Notes under the pieces: model-generated | The model's input: the letters and a program-made list of their open reading frames with translations, nothing else | Database searches by the model: none | What the model was told of the DNA's origin: nothing | Made by a program: the position numbers and the translations under genes | Assembly (NCBI GenBank): GCA_003194525.1 | Contig: NBIV01000095.1 | Coordinates: forward strand, 1-64,000 | DNA length: 64,000 nt | Direction: 5' to 3' | Source: Gracilariopsis chorda | Lineage: Eukaryota; Rhodophyta; Florideophyceae; Gracilariales; Gracilariaceae | Shown: piece after piece, positions 54,754-64,000 of the stretch | Numbering within the stretch: position 1 is the first letter of the stretch | Layout: every line of letters starts with the position of its first letter

Positions 54754-57700
54754 ATGCCTCCAACTCAGCCCAGTGCCTCAGGAGATGCCACACGTGAGCA
54801 GAACCGTCAAAGTACTGCTGCAAGACGTCGAGCAGAGTCCAGTGAGCAACGGGCAGAGAGAAGGCGTCGTAATAGAGAGCGAACAGCCATACGGAGGGCA
54901 AATGAAACTGAGGAACAGCGTGAAGCACGAAGAGCAGCTGATAGGGAACTGGCGAGAAGAAGAAGGGCTACAGCTTTCGCTGCGCACGCTGATGACGTTC
55001 GTGAGGCCGACCGTACAGCCACTGCTTCCGCACGAGCTTCAGAGACGCCAGATATTCGCGCAAATCGTCAGGAAAATGATCGTGATTCCCGGCGTGCTGC
55101 GAGGTCACAGAATGATCCTTTGACTCAACAATCTCGCCGTTACTCCGACAGAACATCTAGACAGGCATCACGAGAGCTCGAGAGCACAGCCGATCGACAA
55201 CAGCGTCTTGAAGCTCAGCGCGAGAGCCGAAATGTCGCCCGTCGATTGTTTGACTCGGATAATGTCGATGAGAGTGGGTACATGGACCTTGGTCTCATGA
55301 ATGTCGAGTGCCGCTTCTGCAAGGCACTGCACTTCAGAGAGGAGAGAGTGGTGAACAGCTCTCGCCGGAACCCGCTTTTCTCGCAGTGCTGCGCAAAAGG
55401 GCATCTCAGCTTCCCTGCGCTTCTGGAGCCTCCGCCTCTTCTTCGCCAACTGCTGACTGCGACTGGGCCCCGAGAGAACCACTTTCGTGCTGAGATCCGT
55501 GCCTAAAACACAGTTATGTCTATGGCTTCCGTCAAGGCAAACTGGGTGAGCCGTGGTTTAGGAGACTCTACCTTCAATCCTACGATCACTATGCAGGGAC
55601 AGATCTATCACTACATGGGTCCGCTCATTCCCGCTCAGGGTGTCCAGCCCGCATTTCTCTCTGTGTACATCCATGACACCGACTATGACGCGCAGTCTGC
55701 GAGGCGAGCGGGGTTGCTGCCCTGCCTCCAACCGGGACTGCTGTCTCAGTTGGCTGCCATGCTCCACACTGGCAATCCATACGTGCAGACATTCTGCAGC
55801 CTGCGCGAGTGGGCTATCACCGATACGCCAGCAAATACGTATCAGATGGTGATCCATGCTGATAGATGCCCCCGCAGCGAGCATTTTCGTCGCTACAACG
55901 GGCCCGAGGCGTCGCAAGTAGCCGCCATCATTCCAGGGAATGAGGACGGCGAGATTGGGACGCGCGATATTGTTGTGCGTAGGCGTGGAGAGCTGACTGT
56001 AAATGGTGATGAGGTGCTGGACACTATCCCCGTCAGTCACAGATCGTACGATCCCTTGAGCTACGTTCTTTTGTTTCCATGTGGCCAGGACTGATGGCAC
56101 CCTGAGATGAGGTATTGCCCACCAAACGCCTCGCGAGAGAAGAAGGTGACTCCGCTGATGTACTATTCGTGGCAGTTTTTCGAGAGAACGACCAAGGTCA
56201 GTACGATTCTACGCGGCAAACGGCTCTTCCAGCAGTACATGGTTGACCAGTTCTGCAAGGTTGAGTCGGAGCGTTTGTCTTACTTGCGACACAACCAGAA
56301 CAGACTTCGAGCTGCGGACTATAAATCCCTGCGGGAGAGCTTGGGTGACTCTCTGCTGGGCGTGGATGAGGCCGATGCTGTTTGCGCTGGACGACTGTTC
56401 GTGTTGCCCTCCACATTTGTAGGAGGTGATCGATACATGAGACAGCAAATGCACGACATCATCGCCATATCCAACACCATTGGGCACCCCGATATCTTTC
56501 TCACGATGACGTGCAATCCGAACTGGCCTGAGATCACCAGGGCACTGTTCGATGGTCAGCGCGCTCCCGATCGACCCGATCTTTGTGCTCGAGTGTTTCG
56601 TCTCAAGATGAAAGCCTTGATGTCGTTTGTCATTGATGAACAGTTCTTTGGAGCCGTTCTTGCTCATGTGCGGGTAATCGAGTTCCAAAAGCGAGGCCTA
56701 TCGCACGCGCACATTATCTTTTTCCTCAACGAAGATGCAAAGCAGCAGCTCCGAGACCCTGCTCACATTGACGAGCTCATCTCAGCTGAGATTCCTCCTT
56801 CCTCCGACGCCACCTTACAGGAGTTGGTGCTCAAGCACATGATTCACACTCCGTGCGGTGCGGGCAACCGGTCAGCGCTGTGTATGCGCGAGCTGACCTG
56901 CTTGAAGCACTTTCCGAAGCCGTTTCGCTCCGAAACTGCACGGTTTGAGAATGAGTACTACATCAGCTACCGAAGACGCGCTCCTTCCGAGGGCGGGGTG
57001 TCTGTGGAACGAAGCTGCAGGGTCGGCCGTCGACAGCGCGTAGTGACGTTGGACAATTCGTGGGTGGTTCCACATTGCCCAGAGCTTCTCCGCCGGTTTG
57101 CATGCCACATCAACGTTGAGCTATGCGTATCGCGACTTGGCGGTATCAAGAACCTCTTCAAGTATGTGTGCAAGGGTTCCGACAGAGTCACCATGGAGAT
57201 TTTAGATGAGAACGGACGCCATGAAGAGATCCAGAACTTCCAGGACGCACGGTATGTATCAGCCTCCGAAGCAGTGTGGCGGATGCTTGCGTTCGATATT
57301 GTTGATCGCAATCCACCCGTCGTGCGGCTTGAAGTACACTTGAAAGATCACCATACGGTGTTCTTCCAGGAAGGCGACGAGCACTCTGCTGCTAACAGAG
57401 AGCGAACAGGAACCAAGCTGACTGAGTGGTTTGTGGCCAACCAAAAGTACCCCGGCGCACAGCATATCCCTTATGCCCAGTTCCCGAGGTACTTTACTTG
57501 GAACAAATCAAACAAATGCTGGAAGCGGCGTGCATGTCTCCGACGTCGTTCAGTGTCTCGAAGCCAGCCCACCTCCTCCTCAGCCGCCGCTGCAGCAGCC
57601 GATCTATACGACTTCAGTGGCAGCAGTGCGCATGTACTTGGGCGCATTTACACTGCCAGTCCACGAGAGGGAGAGCGGTACTATCTCCGCTTACTCTTGA

Positions 57701-59654
57701 ACCACACAGCGGGTGCTACTTCCTTTCAGCATCTCCGCACCGTGGATGGTCAGCAGTGTGGTAGCTTCAGGGAGGCCTGCCTCAAGAAGGGCCTTCTCGC
57801 CGACGACAGCGAGTGGAGACGGGCACTACGCGAGTCCTTTCTCTCCTCATTTGTTCCGCTCTCTCATTTGTTTGCCACCATTTTGCTTTACTGCGAGCCG
57901 TCGGACCCCCGTTCTCTGTGGGAGCAGCATCTATCGATGTTCCTGCAGGATATACGCGCTCGACATCGCGGCATGATGCACGCACTGGCCGACGACGAAA
58001 GAGCCAGCTCTTACGTTCTCTTAGAAGTGCAAAAGGCATTGCAAGAAATGGGTGGCCCACTGGCGTCTCTGTCATCGTACGGTCTTCCGACACCCATGCA
58101 GGACCTACCAGAATTGCGCGCTCCAACTCGGTCTCCGCAGCAAATCCATTCGGAGCTGAACGACACTGTGCAAGCTGCCCTCCCTCTCTTCAATGAGCGT
58201 CAGCGTCTGGCGTTCAATACCGTCGTGGGGGCCATCCTTCCTGGCGTGTCCGCGGAGAGCTTGCAGGGTCTTGGTGGTCCTTCTACGCCAACGCAGCCAA
58301 CTACTCGCGTTTTCTTTTTGGATGCTTCGGGTGGAACCGGCAAGACCTTCCTCTCCAAGGCAATTCAGGCCACGTTACGCCTTCGTGGCAAGTCCGTCCT
58401 TACGGTAGCCACGTCTGCTGTAGCAGCCATACTGCTTGAGGGCGGTCGGACGGCCCACTCCGTGTTCAGGATTCCCATCCCAGCCACCGCTGAGAGCACG
58501 TGCAACATCCCGGTCAACTCGCACCTGGTCACTCGGATGAAGAACGTCGACCTCATTATCTGGGACGAGATCGTAATGTGTCACCGCTTCTGCGTCGAAG
58601 CCGTAGACCGCACTCTCCGTGACATAACGCGCTCGCAGCTCCCCGCTCCCCTTCGGAGGCAAGTTCGTATTGCTTTCTGGCGACTTTCGGCAGATCCTTC
58701 CCGTTGTTCGTGGCGGCTCTCGATCAGTGATCGTCAACGCATGCATCAAACGCTCAAGTCTCTTTTCTCACTTTCGCACCTTGAGATTGACTGAGAACAT
58801 GCGCCTTTCTGCGCTCCGTCGAGACCCCACAGCCACACAGGAGGCACTGCAGTTTCCAAACACGCTCTTGCAGATTGGAGAGGGCAGACTGCCAGGCACT
58901 GACCCGCAAAAGCACCCCTTCACCCTGCCAGAGTCCGTACAATGTGTGGAGTCGTTCCGCACCATGGTCCGTATGGTCTTTCGTGGTATCGCTCAAAAGG
59001 TACATAGATGCAGATTGGCTAACGTCAACGGTGATTATAACCGCACGAAACTATCGCCTACCAGAGCTCAACGACTATGTAGGCCACATGATATCTGGAG
59101 CGTATCGCACATACCTCAGTGCGGACAAGGTGAGCAACGACGACGGTGCCGCGCTGCAGTACCCTGTCGAGATGCTCAACACTTTGACTGCCGGGTCAAC
59201 GCTGCCTGACCACCGCCTCAAACTCAAAAAGGGCTTTGTGGTTATGCTCCTTCGCAACTTGGATCCCTCAAACGGCCACATCAATGGTGCCATCTATACC
59301 GTAGAAGACATGCAAAGCAACGTACTGTTTCTTCGACTCGCTTCTGGATTAAATCGTGGCAACGCACTTTGCCTGCCGCGCATGCCCTGTGGACCTGGAG
59401 ACGACAACTTTCTGGTTCCCAACTTCACTCGCACCCAGTTCCCAGGACGTGTTTGTTTTGCCATCACTACCAATAAGGCACAGGGTCAGTCGTATAGTGG
59501 TCGCATCGGACTGGATTTGCGTGATGGCTGTTGCACCCATGGCCAGCTGTAGGTCGCCTTTTCTCGGACCACCAACCCGTACAACATCGTGGCCTGTCTC
59601 CCTGCCGGTAGCACCTCTACCAATAATGTAGTGTACCCCGAAGTTCTTTTGTAG
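54754..59654 (+). pseudogene. Helitron Rep-helicase protein (RepHel)
   Basis: About 1630 codons. ATG 54754 starts an Arg/Glu-rich basic N terminus and a Cys zinc-like motif (VECRFCKALHF ... QCCAKGH). In-frame TAA (55504-55506, Tyr position of RAYNT) and TGA (56092-56094) follow. The Rep domain has HUH-type HAHI in EFQKRGLSHAHIIFFL, and FKYVCKGSDR with the candidate nicking Tyr. The PIF1-like helicase shows Walker A GGTGKT (~58330), IIWDEIVM, then after 1-nt shifts near 58665 and 59000 SGDFRQILPVV, KGFVVMLLRNLDP, TNKAQGQS and HGQL-VAFSRT, with a TAG at the Tyr of the last motif. The enzyme would nick, unwind and copy by rolling circle. Inactive as read, but all domains are recognisable. Confidence 0.87.
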
Positions 59655-59816
59655 ACTAACTTGATAGCTTTACGTAAACCTCTTCTTTCTTCTTTCATTG
59701 TTTTTCTTCTCCTCTTCCTTTTTACTCCCCAATTATACTTGCATTCTACAAACAAATTACCCAAAACACGCTTCTTAAATACTCCTTTCACTCTAATGCT
59801 TCTTTCACTCCTTAAC

Positions 59817-59831
59817 GCGTGCGAAGCACGC
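59817..59831 (+). repeat. Helitron 3' terminal hairpin
   Basis: Six-bp perfect stem with a GAA loop, followed by the CTAA end at 59853-59856 and an adjoining T, the expected insertion context. Confidence 0.8.
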
Positions 59832-59929
59832 AATGGAGCCACTTGTCTTATACTAATTACGACCTCACCACATTAATTATTCCTCTGTTGAGGAGTCTTG
59901 GTTTTAATAAGAAACTCACTGAGCGATGA

Positions 59930-60749
59930 GTGACATTTCATCATGCAATGCCGTACAGTGTTTGTGAGGAGTACAGGACATCATACGATCTGCTCCGAGA
60001 CCTTTGTCTTTCGAGATGTACTTGTGGTGGTCACCATATTCTGGATTCTAAGTTGATGAAAGATCAAAATCAATTCAAAGATGAGGAAGATATGGAGCCG
60101 CGTTTTAGGCTAGCTGTTAGAGATTGTGAACAGCCTGGAGAAATTGAAGTCATTCCCCATGCAATTGTTCGGCTTCGGAAGGATAAAGATGGATTCAACC
60201 TTTGATTGGACTGAAAGGCTCTGATTTATACGGAACGACGAATGACAAAAAGGTGCACAAGGAGGAATGGTGGCCTTCACTTCAAAGAAGTTGACAGAGC
60301 AGATTTTAAATCCTCCGCAAGGATTTAAGAAGCTGATCACTCTCGCATATCCCTGCGGGAAGTTGGTTGACTGGACAATGGCCACGACAGAAATGCCTGA
60401 GTTTCTTTCCCCATGTGATTTGAAACAATACTTCATTAGTGGTTTGACCTCTCACCACCTTTGCTACTTCATGAAAAACAGAGGTATGGGCTCACTGTTC
60501 AATAATTCAAAGCAGAAGCAGGACTTGTCAGTGAACTTTGTTGAGAACTACAAAGAAGCGCAAGATTTCTGGATAATGTTTAAGGAGGGATTCAACCATT
60601 TTCTCAAGCCGAAGACCAGGTACATAAAGGTCGTTCTTAATGTTTCAGCAGTTAAGGAACTATACAGGGGTGATAATAGGGTATACAAGTGCTCAGTGTG
60701 CCAGGGCATGGAGTTGCTTTGTGGTTATGGCGATCTGTATGATCTCTAG
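59930..60749 (+). other. Unrecognised plus-strand frames
   Basis: Frames 59930-60205 (91 codons; CTCGGHH zinc-like pair, then charged) and 60267-60749 (160 codons) lie in different frames, and may be parts of one decayed gene. The second holds YKCSVCQGMELLCGYGD, with Cys-x2-Cys and a further Cys, and FLKPKTRYIKVVLNVS. I do not recognise the family. They are diverged from the Helitron that ends 75 bp before the first. Confidence 0.35.
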
Positions 60750-60828
60750 TGCCGTACATGATTGCACGCATGGCTTTAAGTGTCGTAGATTTGATATCAT
60801 AGATAGTAGAGTGCTAGGTAACTCTTGT

Positions 60829-61263
60829 CTACAAGTCCCCAAGTAAACATTCAACATTCGATTGCGTTAGTAAAGCATCCATTTCAACTGCCTGTAGGAT
60901 CTCACTCTCAGCTGATCTATCATCCTTATATTTCTCTTCCCAGTCTCTGCTCCACATTCTCTGTACCTCACTTCTTACAACACCAAGTTTTCTTATGTTG
61001 TATATTGGTATATTTCCTGGTAATACAAATAACGGTACGTCATCATCCACAATATGGGAGGTCGACATAACGCACTTCTCATTGCATTTCACCAAAAGCA
61101 GTGCTACGGGTTGTCTGAAGATTAGCTTTGTGTGCCCTTTGAACTTTGTTTGGCCTGAATTTAGTTTTATGGCGTGGAGATCAGCAGAAGCGTCATCGAA
61201 TGAAATCATATATTGACCATTGCTTTTTACCTGTGCAAACCTGTAAAAATGTCTTGAAGACAA
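60829..61263 (-). other. Unrecognised minus-strand frame
   Basis: 144 codons with a beta-rich centre (TKLIFRQPVALLLVKCNEKC, MSTSHIVDDDVPLFVLPGN). It is on the same strand as the downstream-oriented PIF1 helicase at 62381-63998 and could be part of the same gene set. Family unknown. Confidence 0.35.
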
Positions 61264-61614
61264 TGATTCAAACCAAAAGCTTTTTGACGGTGTTCAGTCC
61301 TGTATTGAAAGGGTCACGTACAAAAACTATTTCAGATCGAGAGGTTTAGGGGAGGTGTAGTAGACCCAAAACATATGTGGGGTTGTGATTGCCGGTTGGC
61401 TTTTGTTGCCAATGCCAGATCTTATAGATGATGGAATTCCCAGTATCGTTGTCCTACACCCTTGCGGCATGTCAACGATATTTTTTAAGTTCTTCATAGA
61501 AACAGATTGAGAGACAGCTAAAAATCTAATCCACTCTCGTAATGCTCGATGAGACTGAGTACAAGCTTCTAGGTCTGTTACAATCTCAGAATATCTCCAC
61601 CTTATCGGATCGTT

Positions 61615-62028
61615 TTAATCTACCGGAAGCAAAGGTATTTTAGTCGGCATAGTGGTATTTGTGGATGCTGCGAGCAAAGAACTGGTTTTAAGTGAGTAGG
61701 GACCTGAAACAGTATCCCAAACGTTCTGTTTTTTGTACTGAAGGCACCATAGCCTGGTATCTTTCTGTCCAAATAATAGTACGCCGGATATGAAGATAAA
61801 GTCATCTTTGCCTTGCATGCATACGAAATCTACTTCAACCTTCTCAAAGCCGTTCCAAACATTAGGAAGGGATCCAAGAAAAGAAGAACAGTGCGGTACA
61901 CTGAAATGGGTGGGGTTTCGGGGGTCTTTTGGATACAGGAGAAAACCTTCCGGCGTTCTGCTGAAGGACACATCTCTTCCATCCGCTGCAGATTGATCGC
62001 CACATCGGAAGCAAAGATTTGCTGTCAT
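61615..62028 (-). other. Unrecognised minus-strand frame
   Basis: 137 codons, starting MTANLCFRCGD (Cys-x2-Cys). It has aromatic-rich, beta-like content (NVWNGFEKVEVDFVCMQG, DTRLWCLQYKKQNVW). Family unknown; it may be a downstream part of the helicase-bearing unit on this strand. Confidence 0.35.
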
Positions 62029-62380
62029 CGTATTCTTAAAGTTCAGATATAGTGATACTTTCGGATTTTGTAAGTGGTAGCGGTGTAATTTTCATCTCTC
62101 TCGGCGGAAGCAAAAACACATACACACGCATACATGGAACAGCACGCACACGTGTGTCCAGAACAGTGCACCAGCACTTTGCGCTCGTAAAACGCTTCTT
62201 CTCTCTCTCTTGAACAAATCAATCATTCTTTTTCTCCTTCCGCCACTATTGAAAGCGTATAGCCAGCGGAGAGGATATCTCTCCGGTGTCCCTACCAAAA
62301 ATGAAGTTGTTCTGAACAGTCAGTCCGAAGCTTTATGTGAAAAGGGTACAATGGCAGCCCCTAACAAATCCCTTAAGATC

Positions 62381-63998
62381 CTAAATCCACAGCAAGGGTA
62401 CACGAAGAACATGGGTGCTGTTGAAGGGATTCATCTCAAGATCTTGAGGAATAGTATCGCAAAACCTTTGGATGTACGCGGAAACAGCTCGTTTTGTACC
62501 CTCGAATCCGAAGGCCTTGTATATAGATGTGCATCTTGATATGGCCACGTATGCTTGACCGTAATCAAAGGCATATGATAAGTCCGTCTCAACTCGAAAG
62601 AGTGACATTCCTTATGACCTATGGATAGTAATTGCCCAACCAAGACTTAGACGTATCTGCAAAACACATGCCAAAAGTTGTGCATTCGTGCCCACCTGGT
62701 CCCAATATGTTGGGGAAACTATTTTGTACTTTTCGTTCTCAAACATTACTGCAAGAAGTACTTTCGGGTGTTCCGCACTAGTCGAAAAAATCGCCTATCT
62801 CCCTTGACCCTCTTCACAGTTCAGGATTGCTCTAACTTTGTTCTCTGTGAGTAACTTCGGAAACGGATATCGTTGTTCGCTTACCGTAACAAAACCAACC
62901 ACAAACCCAGATGACCAATTGACCAGGCCACTGCTTTCCTCTATATGTTTCGTATATAGCACTGGGCATCCTTGCTTGAGGTCAACAGTACCTTCAACTG
63001 AACTAAAACTTTTGGGAGTGGATGTCTCTCGTAAATTATAAATAGAAGAATAATACCGGACTGTGAAACCTGGAAGGGTTTTTAGTCTGCGCATATTATC
63101 AGACTGACCCTGCGATCGAAGTGGTAAGAGCTTCGTAAGACGAAGAATATCACCTCTAGCAGACAGTTCCGGTTCTTCGTGACGGCTTCCAACAATAATG
63201 GCGTTAAAAACATCGCACATATGACTGCTCAAAACGCCTGTTCTGATCTCAGATAAAATACCAAAGAAAACTGGACAAGCCTGGAGATGAGGAGTGCGTA
63301 GAACAAAAAAAGATTTCAATTGTCTTTCTCCATGCCTTAGATTCAAACGCGAAAGAAATATTAGAATTAAACCTGGACTGAACAGGAGCTAGTTGGAAAA
63401 AGTCACCACAGACAACAATTTGAAGCCCACCAAACGCAGAGCGTGATACTTCATTTTCAGGGACTTTAGAGAAATAAAATCGTTTTTGCCTTGCAGCAGA
63501 GCATACGGCCTCCACTAGGTCAAATAAGTGCCCGTCAATCATTGATATTTCATCCACGACTAGAGTATCGACTGCTTGGAGCTTTTTTTGAAGGGACACG
63601 TTGGAGATTGTACGCGTTCGTGCCTGTAATAGAGACAAGTCTCCTAATCCTAAGTGAAGAAATGAATGAACAGTGCTTCCTCCAATTGCAACTCCTGCAG
63701 AACCTGTGCTTGCCGTCACAGCAGCTCGTCTTCCATCCTTACGAAAACTCTTGATGAGCTCGAACAATGTAAATTTTTTTCCAGTTCCTGCAAATCCAGT
63801 GATGAATACGTGTCTCCCATTCAAACCTGCCGTAATTACCTTGCGTTGCAACAGATCCAGACTTTCGGAAGCAGAGGAACCTCTTCTGTGTTCTCTCGGT
63901 AGTTTTGTGATGTAGAAATCTTGTGATGGCACACTGGCTGCTTTCCACATGGAAGAAGCGATTGTGATTCTCTCGGTACGATCTCTGTGCAACTTCAT
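62381..63998 (-). pseudogene. PIF1-type DNA helicase, reaching the window edge
   Basis: Read from 63998 down. Walker A is GFAGTGKKF, with Lys-Phe instead of the usual Ser/Thr; then TASTGSAGVAIGGSTVHSFL, VDEISMIDGHLFD (Walker B) and IVVCGDFFQLAPV. A 1-nt shift near 63300-63346 leads to the second domain (SRGDILRLT-like, CPVLYTKHIEESSGLVNWSSG). A further break follows, then LSLGWAITIHRS-GMSL, where an in-frame TAA replaces the conserved Gln, and YGQAYVAISRCTS (motif VI). The first ATG is two bases from the window end, so the true start may lie outside. No Rep domain is linked, so it could be a host PIF1 copy or part of another mobile unit. Confidence 0.8.
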
Positions 63999-64000
63999 CG

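Larger units (their letters stand above)
53761..59856 (+). mobile_element. Helitron (rolling-circle transposon), ~6.1 kb
   Basis: It encodes a Rep-helicase protein and has a Helitron-like 3' end: the perfect hairpin GCGTGC-GAA-GCACGC (59817-59831) is followed 22 bp later by CTAA and then T. The proposed 5' end begins TTATACTAAAGCGGAAG with a (GTCT)n run, and the 3' end closes with CTTATACTAA, so the two ends share this short sequence. Two large inverted repeats lie in the 5' leader. The exact 5' base is less sure than the 3' end. Confidence 0.82.

Overview
Eukaryotic chromosome end. The first ~1 kb is an array of C-strand telomere repeats (G strand TTTT(T)AGGGG, with many length variants), and the rest is subtelomere. 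GT-AG introns occur but are rare. Host-type gene remnants (PPR, FLY1/Tul1-like E3 ligase, ASPM-like, NAK-type kinase, FAD-linked oxidase, TPR-CHAT) and the transposon classes point to an intron-poor eukaryote. PPR repeats and TPR-CHAT proteins would fit an alga, possibly a red alga. Telomere-linked RecQ helicases are best known from fungi. I cannot fix the lineage from sequence alone.

Layout: 1-1015 telomere. 1.07-2.24 kb unknown Ser/Pro-rich protein. 3.2-8.9 kb decayed telomere-linked helicase joining C2H2-like fingers, a tyrosine-recombinase-like domain and a RecQ helicase. 9-10 kb palindrome-rich spacer. 10.06-13.4 kb TPR-CHAT gene with a recent 414-bp internal duplication. 14.5-18.1 kb unknown genes. 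18.8-21.8 kb PIF/Harbinger element copy A. 21.8-30.4 kb an 8.6-kb TIR-bounded Harbinger-like element holding remnants of three unrelated host-type genes. 31.0-31.6 kb FAD-linked oxidase fragment ending at an interstitial telomere motif. 34.5-41.9 kb Mutator-like element with ~240-bp TIRs, a SWIM-type transposase and a ULP1-type protease. 42.3-47.7 kb third Harbinger-like gene pair with a kinase fragment between the two genes. 48.2-50.4 kb pogo-like element. 50.6-53.6 kb Harbinger copy B. 53.8-59.9 kb Helitron. 59.9-64 kb unknown ORFs and a PIF1-type helicase running to the window edge.

Most large genes keep long reading frames broken by isolated in-frame stops (all three stop codons) and a few 1-nt shifts, so this is a graveyard of fairly recent insertions. 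Element boundaries are well supported: 3-bp TSDs for the Harbinger pair, an 8-bp near-match TSD for the MULE, a TA TSD for the pogo-like element, and a hairpin plus CTAA end for the Helitron. Three separate Harbinger-like units share the same convergent gene arrangement, and two of them carry host-type gene fragments between transposase and partner gene.
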